Positions 36,530 to 47,722 are shown, counted from the first letter of the stretch. The stretch is 64,000 nt of DNA from Hermatobates lingyangjiaoensis (GCA_026182355.1 JAPFBL010001617.1:7875001-7939000); one strand, 5' to 3'. Translations and numbers: made by a program. The notes: generated by a model from the letters alone, not told the origin.

Positions 36530-39100
36530 AATACAAATTTTACTGAATCAGAATGTTGAAATGTTCTTTAGTTTTCTATAATTACATTTTTATGAATAAT
36601 AATTAAATCAAATATATGAATTTTGTTTAGTACATTCAAATGGCATAATTTAAAAATTTATAACAGAGTACTAAATTGATAAGTAGAGGCTGACTTGCTG
36701 AAAAGTCAAGAAAGAAGCTATCCAGGTGCTCCACCTCCTAAACCGTGCTAATTCTATCCAATAAATCAGGTCCGAGACCAAGAGTCTTCAAACGTCGTGG
36801 AAAACTGCCAATCCTCGGGTATTTCGATTAACAACTATTTAAAAAGTTGCCAACTTTTTTACAAAAGAAATAAAATTCGTCAAAGAAATATCGCTCTTTG
36901 TGAAATAAAAATAATAATTATACACTACTTAAAAGAATAAAATTATGATTTGTTTTTCAAATTTAAAGTTTGAATGCACTGTCAGAATTAAATAGACCAT
37001 ATGAGAATGAAGTTAATTTTTTTGCGCATACTAAAATCCATAAAAATTTTAGGATTAGTCTAAGTTTTAGTAACTAGGTGTTTACTAAGTGTTTAGGAAA
37101 CACTTGCAAAAAAAGAAATTGATTACCTAAATATATATTAAAGACAATAAAATTACAATTAAATTGAATTTATTGATGGGAATGCATTTAAACAATTTTT
37201 CACTAACTCTGTGTACGAAATATAGAAGCATGAAGGTATTGTGCCGTTGTGAAAACGTTCATGTCAAGTATATAAGGAAAATACACGTGTTCAGCTTCAT
37301 GAAGTCCAATAAAACAAGTTTTTCAAATTGATCTGTATAGTTGTGCGTGTGGAGAGTCTCAAAAACCATACTATTTATGATTATTAAATGTCATATTTAT
37401 GTTACCGTTAGCCTAAAGACGGGAAGGCAAGCTCAATAGCAATAATCAACTCTCATAGTGAGAGCATTAGTTGATAATCAATTTTTTTTATGCGATTAAG
37501 TAGAATATGATTTTGAGTAAAATTGCTGGAGGTTTACTTTTTTAATCAACATATAATATCAGAGGCGACTGTGTGAAATATGTCTTCATATTTAAAAACT
37601 CAGAAAACAGTGTTAGAATAAGAATAAGCTAAGTTTTAAAGAGTTCCAATTAAGTGAATAATGGGTAGTAAACAAAAGACGTTAAAATGTGGGTAAGAAT
37701 TACTAAATCAGGGTATATTCAAGGTAATCTGCATATATTTAATATATTGGCATTTATTTAATATGGTTCATCATTAAGGAAGTCTGTTTATAAGCCAAGT
37801 GATTGACAGGTGAATATTAAAATTTAAACAAACATACAGTGGAGTTGTTTATTTATGTATTATAGTGAGTATTAAAGTGACAGCGTCTGTTTATCATCGA
37901 AGTCCTCCCAGAGCTATACCACAATACCAATATATTTTCTGATACCAGCCTCTTGATCATGTATGCTTCTTTCGCCATCTGTATTTGTGAATTGTGTGAC
38001 GACGCCATACGCTCGGTTTTTTTTTTCATATAAATTTGAACTTTTCAACTATTCTTGACTAGTTTTCTAGCCGTACTCTCCACATGAATGATGCTAATAT
38101 AAATAAACACATTGCTGATGGTATTTAGATTTAAATCTCTGAAAGCTATATACTCTAAAGTATAGAGACAACGGATAGAAAAATATTCAAATTAAAATTT
38201 ACTACTTAAATTTATTTGAGGCGTATTCTTCTGTAACGTAATATATGACCTCGAAATAAGAACAAAAAAAAAGTAAAAGTATAAAATTGGGCTTGCTCTT
38301 CGACGTTTTGACATTCTCCTGTCAGTGATGCTGATACTCTCACACTGCAGCTTTAAATGACTTCTAGTCTGATACCGGTTCATAGGATTGTACTTCATTC
38401 TTTGCTTCAATAGAAAATTATAACTTAATTAATAGTAATTGTTATTAGTATTAATTATGTAGTAATTATATTTTCAATATAATATCTTTTCTAAATTTTT
38501 GCCTACAACTTTCTACTCGTATTTATTAGGAAAAATCATATTAATATTTATTTGATTTATTTATGCTAGTGATACCAGTTTTGTTGAAATTTATCAAAAA
38601 TGTTCAACAAAATTAAATTAATAATAATAATAAATATTACTACCATTATTAATGTTGGTTTTCCCGCGAAAACATTATAAAGAATTCGGTTTTAAGCATT
38701 TTTATATTTCATATACCAATGTATATACAGATTGAGATATGTTTCGTTGTTTTTTAGAAGTGTTTATGCTTATTGAAAATATTGCACTTTTGTGTGTAGG
38801 TGATAATTGTTATTTAAAAGGCATTAATTGTTAAATAATTATAATTTATTCAAATACATATTTATGAAAAAGTGCAATAAATTTGTTGGTTATTCGTTTT
38901 GATAAGGAGAATATTAGTACGAGCGACATTAGCAAGCGACTGGAAACTGTATTGTCAATTTACAGCTCATTTTAACAGGTTTGAAACATTGTTTTTAGGA
39001 GTATATATGTCCAAATTTGCTTTAATTAAAAAATTATATTATGCTCGGAGAAAATTATATAAAAGACTTAATTATGTAAGTAGTAAGATGTAAATAAAAT
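36530..39100. other. No recognisable gene
   Basis: AT-rich. A minus-strand hairpin GACAGGAGAATGTC followed by GTCGAAG (38300-38340) resembles a decayed ribozyme but lacks the core boxes. Confidence 0.4.
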
Positions 39101-39109
39101 GAAGTTCTA

Positions 39110-39640
39110 TTTGTGTATAATATATGAAATAAAAAGGGATAGAAGGGGGTAATAATATTGTTTATGAAGACAAGAGAGTTGAGGGAGTGTTGTAAGGTGT
39201 GATGTTTAAATAGAGCAAGAGGAAGGCCACGAGCCTTAGGAAAAGCATCAGAGGACATTAAAGGGCAAGGGAAACTGACACATCTGCTGGGGCAGTAAAG
39301 CAGACAATAAAACAAACGGACAGACCGAGGGTAAACTAGACTCATTAACGGGCCGTCCGCCGACCCCACCAACAAGAACAAAACCCTCTATCGGCACCAA
39401 GGTTATAAACGCTTGTAAATGCCCTGTCCATAAGAATTATTAAACCAAGTTTCAAATTAATCCGAACCTGAGTGATGGCATAAAAAGCCATTAACATAAG
39501 CACGGTTCTCGTGATCAATGGGAAACCTATTGGAATAATTTAATGACCCCGTGATATATTACCTCACCCTCCACCACCCACACCACCGACTGGGCTACGT
39601 CACTGATCATCAACTAATAACCATCTCAAAATAACTAGTA
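39110..39640. other. Complex, GC-richer island, candidate conserved element
   Basis: Unlike its surroundings: CGGGCCGTCCGCCGACCCC, then AAAAAGCCATTAACATAAGC, then CCTCACCCTCCACCACCCAC. A 108-codon minus ORF (39055-39381) has no known motif. There are no repeat matches in this window. It may be regulatory; that is inference. Confidence 0.3.
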
Positions 39641-39745
39641 ATTGTTTTCAACTCTGACTTTTTTATCATTACAATAAACGACACCTCGGACTATTAACTG
39701 TAGCTTCAGTTCTCTCTAGGACATATTCTTTAACAACCCATGAAA

Positions 39746-40225
39746 ACAAACCAACTTAGAGCTGATAATGAAATCGAATATGAAAAGCTTTCACGAATTT
39801 AAAAAGAAAACGTCAAAACTAACGATTAGAGTTCATAATGAATTTAAATGTTAAAAAATTTTAAGGACTGATGGAATCACTTTTAGAAAACAATTAACAC
39901 CTACACACTAAAGTGCAATATTTATAAAAATATTTATAAAAAGTGTAAATACTTCTACAAAACAACGAAAACACCCACACTTATAGCTGATAATAAACTA
40001 AACAGTTGTCAAGGACCAGTAGAATCACCTCCGTAACAGTTAGAAGGTAAACACAGTACAGCAAATAATGAACTCTATTTTTGAGTAAAATGATTTTCAA
40101 GGAGTACTAGAATCAATTTAGAAATCAAACTGATTTACAGCCTACAATGAACAAATCAATTTTCAAGGACTAATGGGATCACTAAATAAAAGCTATTAAA
40201 ACAAACACACTTACAGCTGATAATC
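39746..40225. repeat. Degenerate tandem repeat
   Basis: Four to six diverged units with the landmarks ACACTTACAGCTGATAATGA and TTTTCAAGGACTAATGGAA; spacing varies around 90-130 bp. It lies just 5' of a PLE tail. Confidence 0.55.
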
Positions 40226-40236
40226 CACAGCATTGC

Positions 40237-40870
40237 ACACAGAGTGATGGTTTTTATGTGGGTTTGCTTCCACTAAGCTAAGACTGCATATGAATAAAGA
40301 CAGATCCGTAGTTTGGCAAATGCAGTGACCTTTCCGTGGCCACTCGGGTGAGTTCTCACAGACACACATTCAATGACTGTTTCAGTATAGATGTTCTCAG
40401 GCAGATTAATGAAACTAAATTAAAAGTCATTCTAGGAGTTTCAGAAGAAATCACTTATTAGTCTTCTAGAAGGTAGATCTGCTCCTGGGCTTAACATCAA
40501 TCGTTAATTGTTCTTTTTATTTATTTTAGTATCTTAATTAATCTTTTGCTTACTTACTTGTTTTTATTTTTAGTTTTGTTTTTTTATATTTTTTTAATAG
40601 TTTTTACTTAAATATTTTCATTCAGTCATTATTAAATTTTGTTATTATTTAATTTGTCTGTCCTTGTTTCCCTCCCTCCGTAAATTGGTTACACTATTTG
40701 AGTGCTATTCAAGAAAACAGCCAGTCGTTACACGTCTTCGGAGAGACTCACACCTACCATATTTTCCTGAAGAAGACATCGAAATATACTTGTGAGTTTC
40801 TGTGATATCTTTTCTGTGTGATCATTTTGTGAATCTACTTTATTTATTTCGTGAAATCGTTTTCTTTCAT
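40237..40870 (+). pseudogene. PLE tail: GIY-YIG C-terminus, 3'UTR, ribozyme
   Basis: Starting near TTTTTATGTGGGTTTGCTTC (FYVG..STK), several stops, then SLLEGRSAPGLNINR and a stop at ~40497. About 250 bp of 3'UTR follows. The ribozyme at 40747-40796 has outer stem CTCACA/TGTGAG, CTGAAGA, a very short hairpin, GAAA and TATA. It is the same family as 60540-61590. Confidence 0.7.
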
Positions 40871-40874
40871 TTAA

Positions 40875-41680
40875 TTGGTTATACACACCACACCACACAT
40901 ACACACGCGTACCACACACACACCACCACACATACACACGCGCATCACACATACACACGCGCACCACCACACATACACACGCGCACCACCACAAATACAC
41001 ACGCGCACCACAACACATACACACGCGCACCACCACACATACACACACGCACCACCACACATACACACGCGCACCACAACACACACACACACACACACAC
41101 ACACACCACACATACACACGCGCACCACCACACATACACACGCGCACCACCACACATACACACGCGCACCACCACACATACACACGCGCACCACCACACA
41201 TACACATGCGCACCACCACACATACACACGCGCACCACCACACATACACACGCGCACCACCACACATACACACGCGCACCACCACACATACACATGCGCA
41301 CCACCACACATACACACGCGCACCACAACACACACACACACACACCACACATACACACGCGCACCACCACACATACACACGCGCACCACCACACATACAC
41401 ATGCGCACCACCACACATACACACGCGCACCACCACACATACACACGCGCACCACCACACATACACACGCGCACCACCACACATACACACGCGCACCACC
41501 ACACATACACATGCGCACCACCACACATACACACACACACACACACACCACACATACACACGCGCACCACAACACACACACACACACACACCACCACACA
41601 TACACACGCGCACCACACATACACACGCGCACCACACACACACGCGAGCACCATACACACAGGCGCACCACACCACACCG
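40875..41680. repeat. 22-bp minisatellite with interspersed (CA)n
   Basis: About 33 units of the type CACCACCACACATACACACG plus CG, with CGCG/TGCG variants and runs of (CA)n. Long ORFs in several frames on both strands are artefacts of the period. It sits between a plus-strand PLE end and a minus-strand PLE 3'UTR. Confidence 0.95.
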
Positions 41681-41765
41681 GAGAGGTAGAAAAAAGGAAA
41701 AGGAACACAAGAACGGAGACGTGAAAGTGTCCACCGACCGAAACAAAGTGACTTCTACTTTTTTG
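41681..41765 (-). other. PLE family G 3'UTR fragment cut at the ribozyme
   Basis: Minus strand TCACTTTGTTTCGGTCGGTG, GACGTCTCCGTTC, ending CTACCTCTCC where CTGAAGA should begin; the minisatellite starts there instead. Confidence 0.6.
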
Positions 41766-41899
41766 GCAAATCGTACCATTCAATGTTTGTTTTCGAGTCC
41801 TGTCAAATCAGCCCTCCATCCTTATTTTTAACTATTTTCCAGGCATTCACAATCTTAGTGCTATTCTAGAAAATCTGGGAGTTTCTTAAATGCACTTAT

Positions 41900-42800
41900 T
41901 TTATTTTTGAATTGATTCAATTTTTTATTTTAATATTAGTTTATACCTTTCGTTGATTCAGTTCTTTTGTGATAACCTTGAGCACTAGTATTCTACTGGG
42001 CTATCTTCTGGTTGATGGTGCCAACTGATTCGCTGGTCAGATTCACGGGATCGAGGACATCTTATTCGCTTGTTCAGACATTGAAAAACATCTATCCTTT
42101 ATGCCCAAATATTAACTTTTATTGTATTTCAATTTTATTATTGTCTGTTGTTACCTTACAATACAAACAAAAAAATAACACACGTCATGCAATAGAACTA
42201 AAGTTTTTCTATATGTCGAACTTTAGTTAGTCATAAGAAAAAAGAATTCCTATGAGACTTTGGTAATAAAAATACTTTTACTAAAATCAAAAATAAAATT
42301 TTAAGAAGTCGACTCGAAAAATGTGGTTCAAATACAGTTTTTTTAAATTTGTTCCAGACATAATTAACATTGCAATTCAACAAGTAAAAAGTTGTAGATG
42401 TGTTAAGTAGTGGATCAAAGATAAAGAGATATTTAGAGGTTTAGGAAGTTAGGGAACCGGTTGAAGTGAATGGAGATAAGACGTGTTGGTAGAGAAGAGG
42501 GGATGAGTGCACAAGTCAATATTGAGCCTCACCAAGTCAACACAGTACCGAATCCTTAATTGATAGATAAATAATGAGACCAACTCTCTAATTATCCTGA
42601 CCTCACAGAATGACTCGTCTTCTCTTTGGAAAGTCTACTAACTTCCAGCATTAATATATTTGACATTATAAAACCTGTAAAATATTAAAAAAAAAAACCA
42701 AAAACGAAAAGTATATTGTAAGAAATGAACTAATGAAAATAAATTTGGACCTTAAAAAGTTGTCTTTGAAATTACGAAAAACAGTTCAATATGACTACAA
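41900..42800. other. No recognisable feature
   Basis: AT-rich, no repeat landmarks and only short ORFs. Confidence 0.45.
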
Positions 42801-42851
42801 GATGAGAAACTAATTCATACTCTAAATTCGACTTTATGTATATGTGTATAT

Positions 42852-42890
<39 letters not shown>

Positions 42891-42892
42891 TT

Positions 42893-43066
42893 TGGGAGCA
42901 GACCTTCAATCAAACATGTTTTATTAAAAATTATGCCAATTTTAACTTTTGTTCTTTTCCGAGTTAATTTTTCAAGTTTTCTCACTATGGATTTCCACCT
43001 TTCTGGTAAAGTATAAAGTAATTCCCCAAAAGATTTATTCTTGACTTCCATTTTATTAACTAACAA
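42893..43066 (-). pseudogene. PLE ORF N-terminal fragment, family D, left arm
   Basis: MLVNKMEVKNKSFGELLY, LPERWKSIVRKLEKL, IGIIFNKTCLIEGLLPKY then (IY)n. Open from the ATG to the microsatellite; ends at the LLPxY position. Confidence 0.75.
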
Positions 43067-43107
43067 GTTTTAACTATAACAAACAAATTAACCTTACATA
43101 CTAATTA

Positions 43108-43146
43108 TATACGACGTTTCGGTCAGCTCTGACCATCTTCAGGCAC
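43108..43146 (-). ncRNA. Hammerhead-like ribozyme, family D, left arm
   Basis: CTGAAGA, hairpin GGTCAG-ag-CTGACC, GAAA, CG, TC, GTAT. Stem III ACGT is a palindrome. Stem I is short (GTGC/GTAT with wobbles). Confidence 0.65.
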
Positions 43147-43230
43147 TAATAACAATTCATAACAGAACTCAAATACAAAAATAAGATAGTTCTTATTTTT
43201 GTATTTGAGTTCTGTTATGAATTGTTATTA

Positions 43231-43269
43231 GTGCCTGAAGATGGTCAGAGCTGACCGAAACGTCGTATA
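43231..43269 (+). ncRNA. Hammerhead-like ribozyme, family D, right arm
   Basis: Identical to the left-arm copy. It lies ~45 bp upstream of the ATG of the outward-facing ORF start. Confidence 0.65.
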
Positions 43270-43310
43270 TAATTAGTATGTAAGGTTAATTTGTTTGTTA
43301 TAGTTAAAAC

Positions 43311-43456
43311 TTGTTAGTTAATAAAATGGAAGTCAAGAATAAATCTTTTGGTGAATTACTTTATATTTTACCAGAAAGGTGGAAATCCATAGTGAGAAAA
43401 CTTGAAAAATTAACTCGGAAAAGAACAAAAGTTAAAATTGGCATAATTTTTAATAA
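43311..43456 (+). pseudogene. PLE ORF N-terminal fragment, family D, right arm
   Basis: Same peptide as the left arm, ending at GIIFNN against (TA)n, about ten codons earlier than the left arm. Confidence 0.75.
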
Positions 43457-43480
43457 TATATATATATATATATATATATC

Positions 43481-43680
43481 AGTTGTCCTGTCATCAATCC
43501 CGTTCCTTCCTTTACTTCCTTCCTTACAAACGGACCTACCGTATCTCTTACAAGACACCTTGTACCTCTGCGTTTACTGTTTGGATTGCACCCAGTGTAA
43601 TGCTTTTTATGTGGGTTTGGCTTCAACCAAGCTAAGCCTGCCTATGAATAATTACAGGTCGCCCGTTTCTATATTTTACG
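43481..43680 (+). pseudogene. PLE GIY-YIG fragment
   Basis: SSIPFLPLLPSLQT, then LYLCVYCLDCTQCNAFYVGL, ASTKLSLPMNNYRSPVS. This holds the GIY and YIG strands of the nuclease at 60817-61590. The catalytic Arg of SLRM is Pro here, so this copy is dead. The 3' part is missing. Confidence 0.75.
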
Positions 43681-43734
43681 TTAACTGCTTTGTATATTTT
43701 ATTTTCTTTCCAAATTAATTTACCTTGTAGAATT

Positions 43735-43860
43735 GGATCTCTTAGTCTGAAGATCGTGAATGCCGAGACTGCGGTTCGCTTTGATGATACATGATTGAAA
43801 GAAGATCTGCTGCCTGTTTATACCAATATATATGTATATACTTCGAAGACTGACCAAACT
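43735..43860 (+). pseudogene. PLE ORF N-terminal fragment
   Basis: RIGSLSLKIVNAETAVRFDD, one stop, LKEDLLPVYTNIYVYTS. The only copy where the ORF continues a little past YTNIY without a long (TA)n; its sequence there is itself ATATATATG-rich. Confidence 0.6.
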
Positions 43861-44379
43861 CTGATTCATTTTAGTCCTATTCTATCAGAGATTAGGTATA
43901 TTATTCTAGTTGTTTATGTATTTGGAGTACAGAAGATTATATTGTGTAATATAGACGGCGTGTATATGATGTGTGTTTATCTTAACCTTGTTATAAGAAG
44001 GAAGTTGGTTACTTTGAACACTTTCCTCTAACAATAAAACAATTTATTTTAATTGTATTCTTAAAATTGAAGGGACTAAACTTAAGCGTTCTTAATACAC
44101 TCAGATTGAAAATCTGATAATGGTCATTTCATCACAGAAGAGTATAGTCCACTTTTAGAGTTTCATACTACAAGTTTATTGCGCAATGCTATTACATTTA
44201 ATTAAATTTAGACATTGACAAGTAAAATAAAAAATAACATCTAACAAAAAAACCTCTCCTGCAGAAATCTCGGAAATGTGCAAATGATCATCCGAACAAG
44301 CACTGGTCCTCTCTAATCAAAAAATTGTACATGTTATTCAATTCATTTTAATGGAATGAATGAATTCAAGTGAGTCCAA

Positions 44380-44383
<4 letters not shown>

Positions 44384-44427
<44 letters not shown>
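44384..44427. repeat. (TA)n microsatellite
   Basis: 44 bp of TA repeats at the end of a minus-strand PLE tail. Confidence 0.95.
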
Positions 44428-44431
<4 letters not shown>

Positions 44432-44469
44432 ATTTCGTAATAAATAAGAGAAATAAAAATGAGCGTCCA

Positions 44470-44795
44470 CACCACAGTTAAAATAAAACTCACTTCAATA
44501 ATTCAACCTTGTCGCCATTTGAAGAGGAAGACGAAAAATTCTGCTCAACTGGCAAACAGCAACTAACCATGCAGCGAGCACGGCACAGTGATATGTAGTA
44601 TTTTCAACTCAACAAAAGATTAACTAAAAAAATAATAATATAAAAAAATAAAAAATAAACCAATAGCAAAAATCAAAAAAATAATTAAAAAAAAATAGTT
44701 TAAATTCTGACTACGGTTTGTACGATCTATTATGAAGCAAATATGTGCTTTCTTCAGAAGCACTTAAATTTATATCAGGGTGTTATTTAACAATT
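44470..44795 (-). pseudogene. PLE tail: GIY-YIG C-terminus, 3'UTR, decayed ribozyme
   Basis: Minus strand SASEESTYLLHNRSYKP (44707-44790). Then a T-rich 3'UTR with TTGAGTTGAAAATACTAC, and a ribozyme remnant near 44480-44530 (hairpin and GAATTATTGAAGTGAG). (TA)n follows. Confidence 0.55.
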
Positions 44796-45619
44796 ACAAA
44801 TTAGCTTAGAGGTTTGAAAAACTTCATAAAAAATAGGTACGTGTAAATGAAGGGCATTGATTTAATGCAACATGTATAAAAGAAGGTCTGTTTTCTATTA
44901 TCACTAACATCATAATTAGTATATAACCATCACTTAGTAAACAGCAACAATGATCGTTTAATTACTGTAGAGGTCTACAAAAATGTATACATTATAAATA
45001 CTTTATTTTAGAATGAAAAACTATTGTGTACTTAATTGTCAAAAATAAAAGGACGTCAGTAATAAATGATTTTAACTAGCTGGTTTTCAATTTCTTTAAT
45101 AAAATTAATTCACAGAAATATTTAAGAGAATTGAACTTACAATATAAATAAATAGTTTATTTCCAACTCCCTGACGTAAAATATGATAATAGATATATAT
45201 TCTTTCCATTTTTTTCCTTTTATATTATTTTTGACTAGGAATAGAGAAACATATTCTGCTCCAAAAAGAACAATGCAGTTCTTTCTATCTCAATATTGAA
45301 TGATTTACTGTCCCAACTTTACGATATCCTTATTTGTACCATAGCCATTATTATTTCCTTTTTAAGAGCGATGAAGGATCAAAGATTCTTTGTCTTTGTC
45401 CATAAGGAGAAAGAATTATGACTTTGCAGTCAGAGCTTGCTTAGTCCTCCCAATTGTAGTATGGATACACCTACTGTAGGTGAATACAGCATATCTTGTA
45501 ATTCAAATATTGAGATAGTTATAAAGGCTAAATAAAAGACTTCAGTTCTCAAGAAACTAATATAATTTACAATGTAGATTTAAGCTAATTATCTTTAATA
45601 AATAATAATTTCAACAACC

Positions 45620-45795
45620 CATATACACTTCTTTGAATTCCTTTTGTAGTAATAATCTAGTTAATCTTCTCATTAACTTTTCCAGTTTACTTATTTCATT
45701 TTTCCAAGACTCAGGTATAGAGAGAATACCAATTGTCTAAAAGTTATATTTCTTAATTTATTCATCATTCCATACAAACACTAAATTAATAATTT
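45620..45795 (-). pseudogene. PLE ORF N-terminal fragment, frameshifted
   Basis: NITFRQLVFSL then, after a frameshift, PESWKNEISKLEKLMRRLTR. Matches the GELLYTLPERWKS..RKLEKL pattern of family D. It follows a ribozyme remnant at 45803. Confidence 0.55.
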
Positions 45796-45802
45796 GAACA
45801 AA

Positions 45803-45842
45803 CCCACCCACATATCGGTCCACATTTACCATCTTCAGCGTT
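45803..45842 (-). ncRNA. Hammerhead-like remnant
   Basis: CTGAAGA, hairpin GGT...ACC, GATA (for GAAA), TGTGGG. Correct position between a nuclease tail and an ORF start. Confidence 0.45.
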
Positions 45843-46089
45843 TAACCCTAAACTAAGTGTTAAAACCAAGTACTGCTACTAACATTTACATCTGTTAAAG
45901 AACTAAATCTAATTTTTTAAGAGAATTTATTAAAGGATCATAGTTATTTAAATTTAAGCAGGTATGTCACCACTTGGTTAGGACAACAAGCTTGCAATAA
46001 TTTATAAGATTTAGACCTAAAGGGATTTGGCTCCATTAAGGTTATTTAACATAATTATCAATACAAGTTTAATGTTCTTGTAAATCGAT

Positions 46090-46220
46090 TGGGTTGGCCA
46101 CCCATGAAAGTATTTCTTATATTATGTGCAGGGCTTCTATGATGTGGAGCCGACAAACGTCGTTCTCTTCTTGAATAATGTCAGTATCCTTTGTATTCAT
46201 GAATGGCGAAATAAAGAATC
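46090..46220 (-). pseudogene. PLE GIY-YIG C-terminal fragment
   Basis: NTKDTDIIQEENDVCRLHII, EALHII, stop, EI. Matches the ILEALYIK end of the nuclease in family B, with the Glu kept. Confidence 0.6.
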
Positions 46221-46269
46221 CAAGCACACTCGTGCATGGACGGTTGAAAACTCAAACGTCTCTGCACTA

Positions 46270-46530
46270 AAGCACTTGGTTTCCTTCTCTTATCTCTCCT
46301 GATTACAGTTTAAACCAAAATTTAGAGACTATAAGTGTGTGAGTTTTATTTATCTATGCTTCTTTATCTACATATATTAAATATGTATATAAATTTAAAT
46401 GAAAACAAATCCAAACGGACAATACTATTTGAGAACTTAAAGAAACACAAACGAAAAACATATACTGGGGCTCACATTCACTATTTCGACCCTTTTAAGG
46501 GCTGTCCTCAGGAAAGGAAATTGAGCGGCG
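46270..46530. repeat. Two decayed ribozyme motifs, convergent
   Basis: Plus 46285-46345: TCTC, CTGATTA, AGTTTAAAC, CAAAATTTAGAGAC (family T). Minus 46471-46512: CTGAGGA, hairpin CCCTT-aa-AAGGG, GAAA, TAGTGAATGTGAG, a different family whose core boxes are intact. Confidence 0.5.
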
Positions 46531-46918
46531 ACAAGACGAAAGCCAACTGGACAGCTCCAGAATATGTGCAGGTTAGTCACAATGAAATCGAAAAAAGTAA
46601 TTGATTTTGAAATAGCTGTTCTTAGTTGAAGAAGAACAGCAATTGGGAGAATATTGGCAGGTTTTATTAAATTCTTTTATTAATTTAATTATCACTTAAA
46701 CTTATCTTTTTTTAATTTATTAATTTTTTATTTTATAAAATTAACCATGTCTGTTCAATTAAAGTTTATACTTTAAAGATATCATTTTATAATTATTATT
46801 TCCCCTTTTTTATTATTCTTTAGTTATTTCTACTTAGTCACTACTACTTATTTGTTACCAACTTGCACATATTCTGCGAGTCCTAATAACTGTGTGTTAA
46901 TATCTGTAAGTTTTCAAC

Positions 46919-46929
46919 GTATATATATA

Positions 46930-46982
<53 letters not shown>
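46919..46982. repeat. (TA)n microsatellite
   Basis: 64 bp of TA repeats left of a family E palindrome. Confidence 0.95.
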
Positions 46983-46986
<4 letters not shown>

Positions 46987-47020
46987 TAAAAGAATCGGTC
47001 CAGCGGACTTTTTTAAATAA

Positions 47021-47130
47021 AATAAATTCAAAACGAAGGAAACACACATAAAGACACAGACATAACTCACATCAAAATATCGATGTGAGTTATGTCTGTG
47101 TCTTTATGTGTGTTTCCTTCGTTTTGAATT

Positions 47131-47134
<4 letters not shown>
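47021..47134. repeat. Family E palindrome with axis at the ribozyme cleavage site
   Basis: 53-bp arms 47021-47073 and 47082-47134 separated by AAAATATC. The arms begin GATGTGAGTTATG, the sequence immediately 3' of the predicted cleavage site in the complete family E ribozymes at 49033 and 49142 (GAAATATC|GATGTGAG). (TA)n lies at 47132-47161 on the right. Confidence 0.85.
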
Positions 47135-47167
<33 letters not shown>

Positions 47168-47200
47168 GTTACAGCTAGAGAACACAAGAAAAAGGACTAA

Positions 47201-47247
47201 CACTCACGAATCTCGATAATTTCGGCGTCTTGCCGTCTTCAGGAGAG
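47201..47247 (-). ncRNA. Hammerhead-like ribozyme, family G
   Basis: Minus strand: CTCTC, CTGAAGA, GGC-aagac-GCC, GAAA, TTATC, GAGA. It lies between (TA)n at 47132-47161 and 47253-47270. Confidence 0.7.
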
Positions 47248-47270
47248 AAGAAATATATATATATATATAT

Positions 47271-47364
47271 GATCAAACCACAATAAGAAACTGAGTCTTG
47301 TTTTCCCATTTTCTTATTGTGGTTTGATCATTGATTGTTATTTCACGTGTTTATGTGAAATCTT

Positions 47365-47366
<2 letters not shown>
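47271..47366. repeat. Family A inverted pair, short
   Basis: Left arm GATCAAACCACAATAAGAAA. The right copy begins at AGTCTTG (47294), the position just after the predicted family A cleavage site, and runs to the terminal hairpin and (TA)n (47367-47415). Confidence 0.75.

Positions 47367-47415
<49 letters not shown>
47367..47415. repeat. (TA)n microsatellite
   Basis: 49 bp of TA repeats between family A and HH-X elements. Confidence 0.95.
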
Positions 47416-47417
<2 letters not shown>

Positions 47418-47510
47418 CAGATTCAATAATATATCGACCGTTTGATAGAATAGGTATGTTCTCTAATCGGGATTCGGTCAATTTTCTAGGATAAAAAATC
47501 AAACTCTCGT

Positions 47511-47551
47511 TGCCAACGTTTCGGTTTTATTTAAAACCTTTTTCATAGGCA
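47511..47551 (-). ncRNA. HH-X hammerhead-like motif
   Basis: Minus strand TGCC region, TATGAAAA, GGTTTT-aaat-AAAACC, GAAA, CGTT, GGCA. Perfect hairpin II and palindromic ACGT. Confidence 0.5.
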
Positions 47552-47569
47552 TCATCTCCATATACTCTT

Positions 47570-47695
47570 CTTCTTATAAAAACATTCGTTCGTTTTTCCT
47601 GATTATCCTTCTATGTTGCAGAGGCAATGCAAATAGCAAATTCCCAGGGACATATTCAGTCAAAAAACATAGTCCAATAACTACTAAAATGTATT
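47570..47695 (-). pseudogene. PLE ORF N-terminal fragment
   Basis: Minus strand LGNLLFALPLQHRRIIRKNE and flanks, the same family as 48380-48590. Cut off on its 3' side by the HH-X element. Confidence 0.6.
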
Positions 47696-47722
47696 CACTA
47701 CTAACTTAGGATTATAAGAGAA

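Larger units (their letters stand above)
42841..43480. repeat. PLE family D palindrome flanked by (TA)n
   Basis: Near-perfect arms of about 266 bp (42921-43186 and 43191-43456) around a 4-nt centre. Each holds ribozyme, 5'UTR, ATG and ORF start reading outward, then (TA)n (42841-42886 and 43456-43480). Confidence 0.9.

Noticed and set aside
38300..38340. Possible ribozyme on minus strand (hairpin then GTCGAAG)
   Set aside because: Lacks both the CUGANGA and GAAA boxes in register.
39055..39381. 108-codon minus-strand ORF in the complex island
   Set aside because: Low-complexity hydrophobic start, no known domain; not called as a gene.
41000..41680. Regularly spaced repeats resembling a CRISPR array
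   Set aside because: Units are contiguous with no unique spacers, in a eukaryotic context; it is a minisatellite.
40728..41831. Long overlapping ORFs (up to 351 codons) in both strands rich in His/Thr or Cys/Val
   Set aside because: They are read-through of a 22-bp minisatellite without stops in several frames; no real protein is implied.
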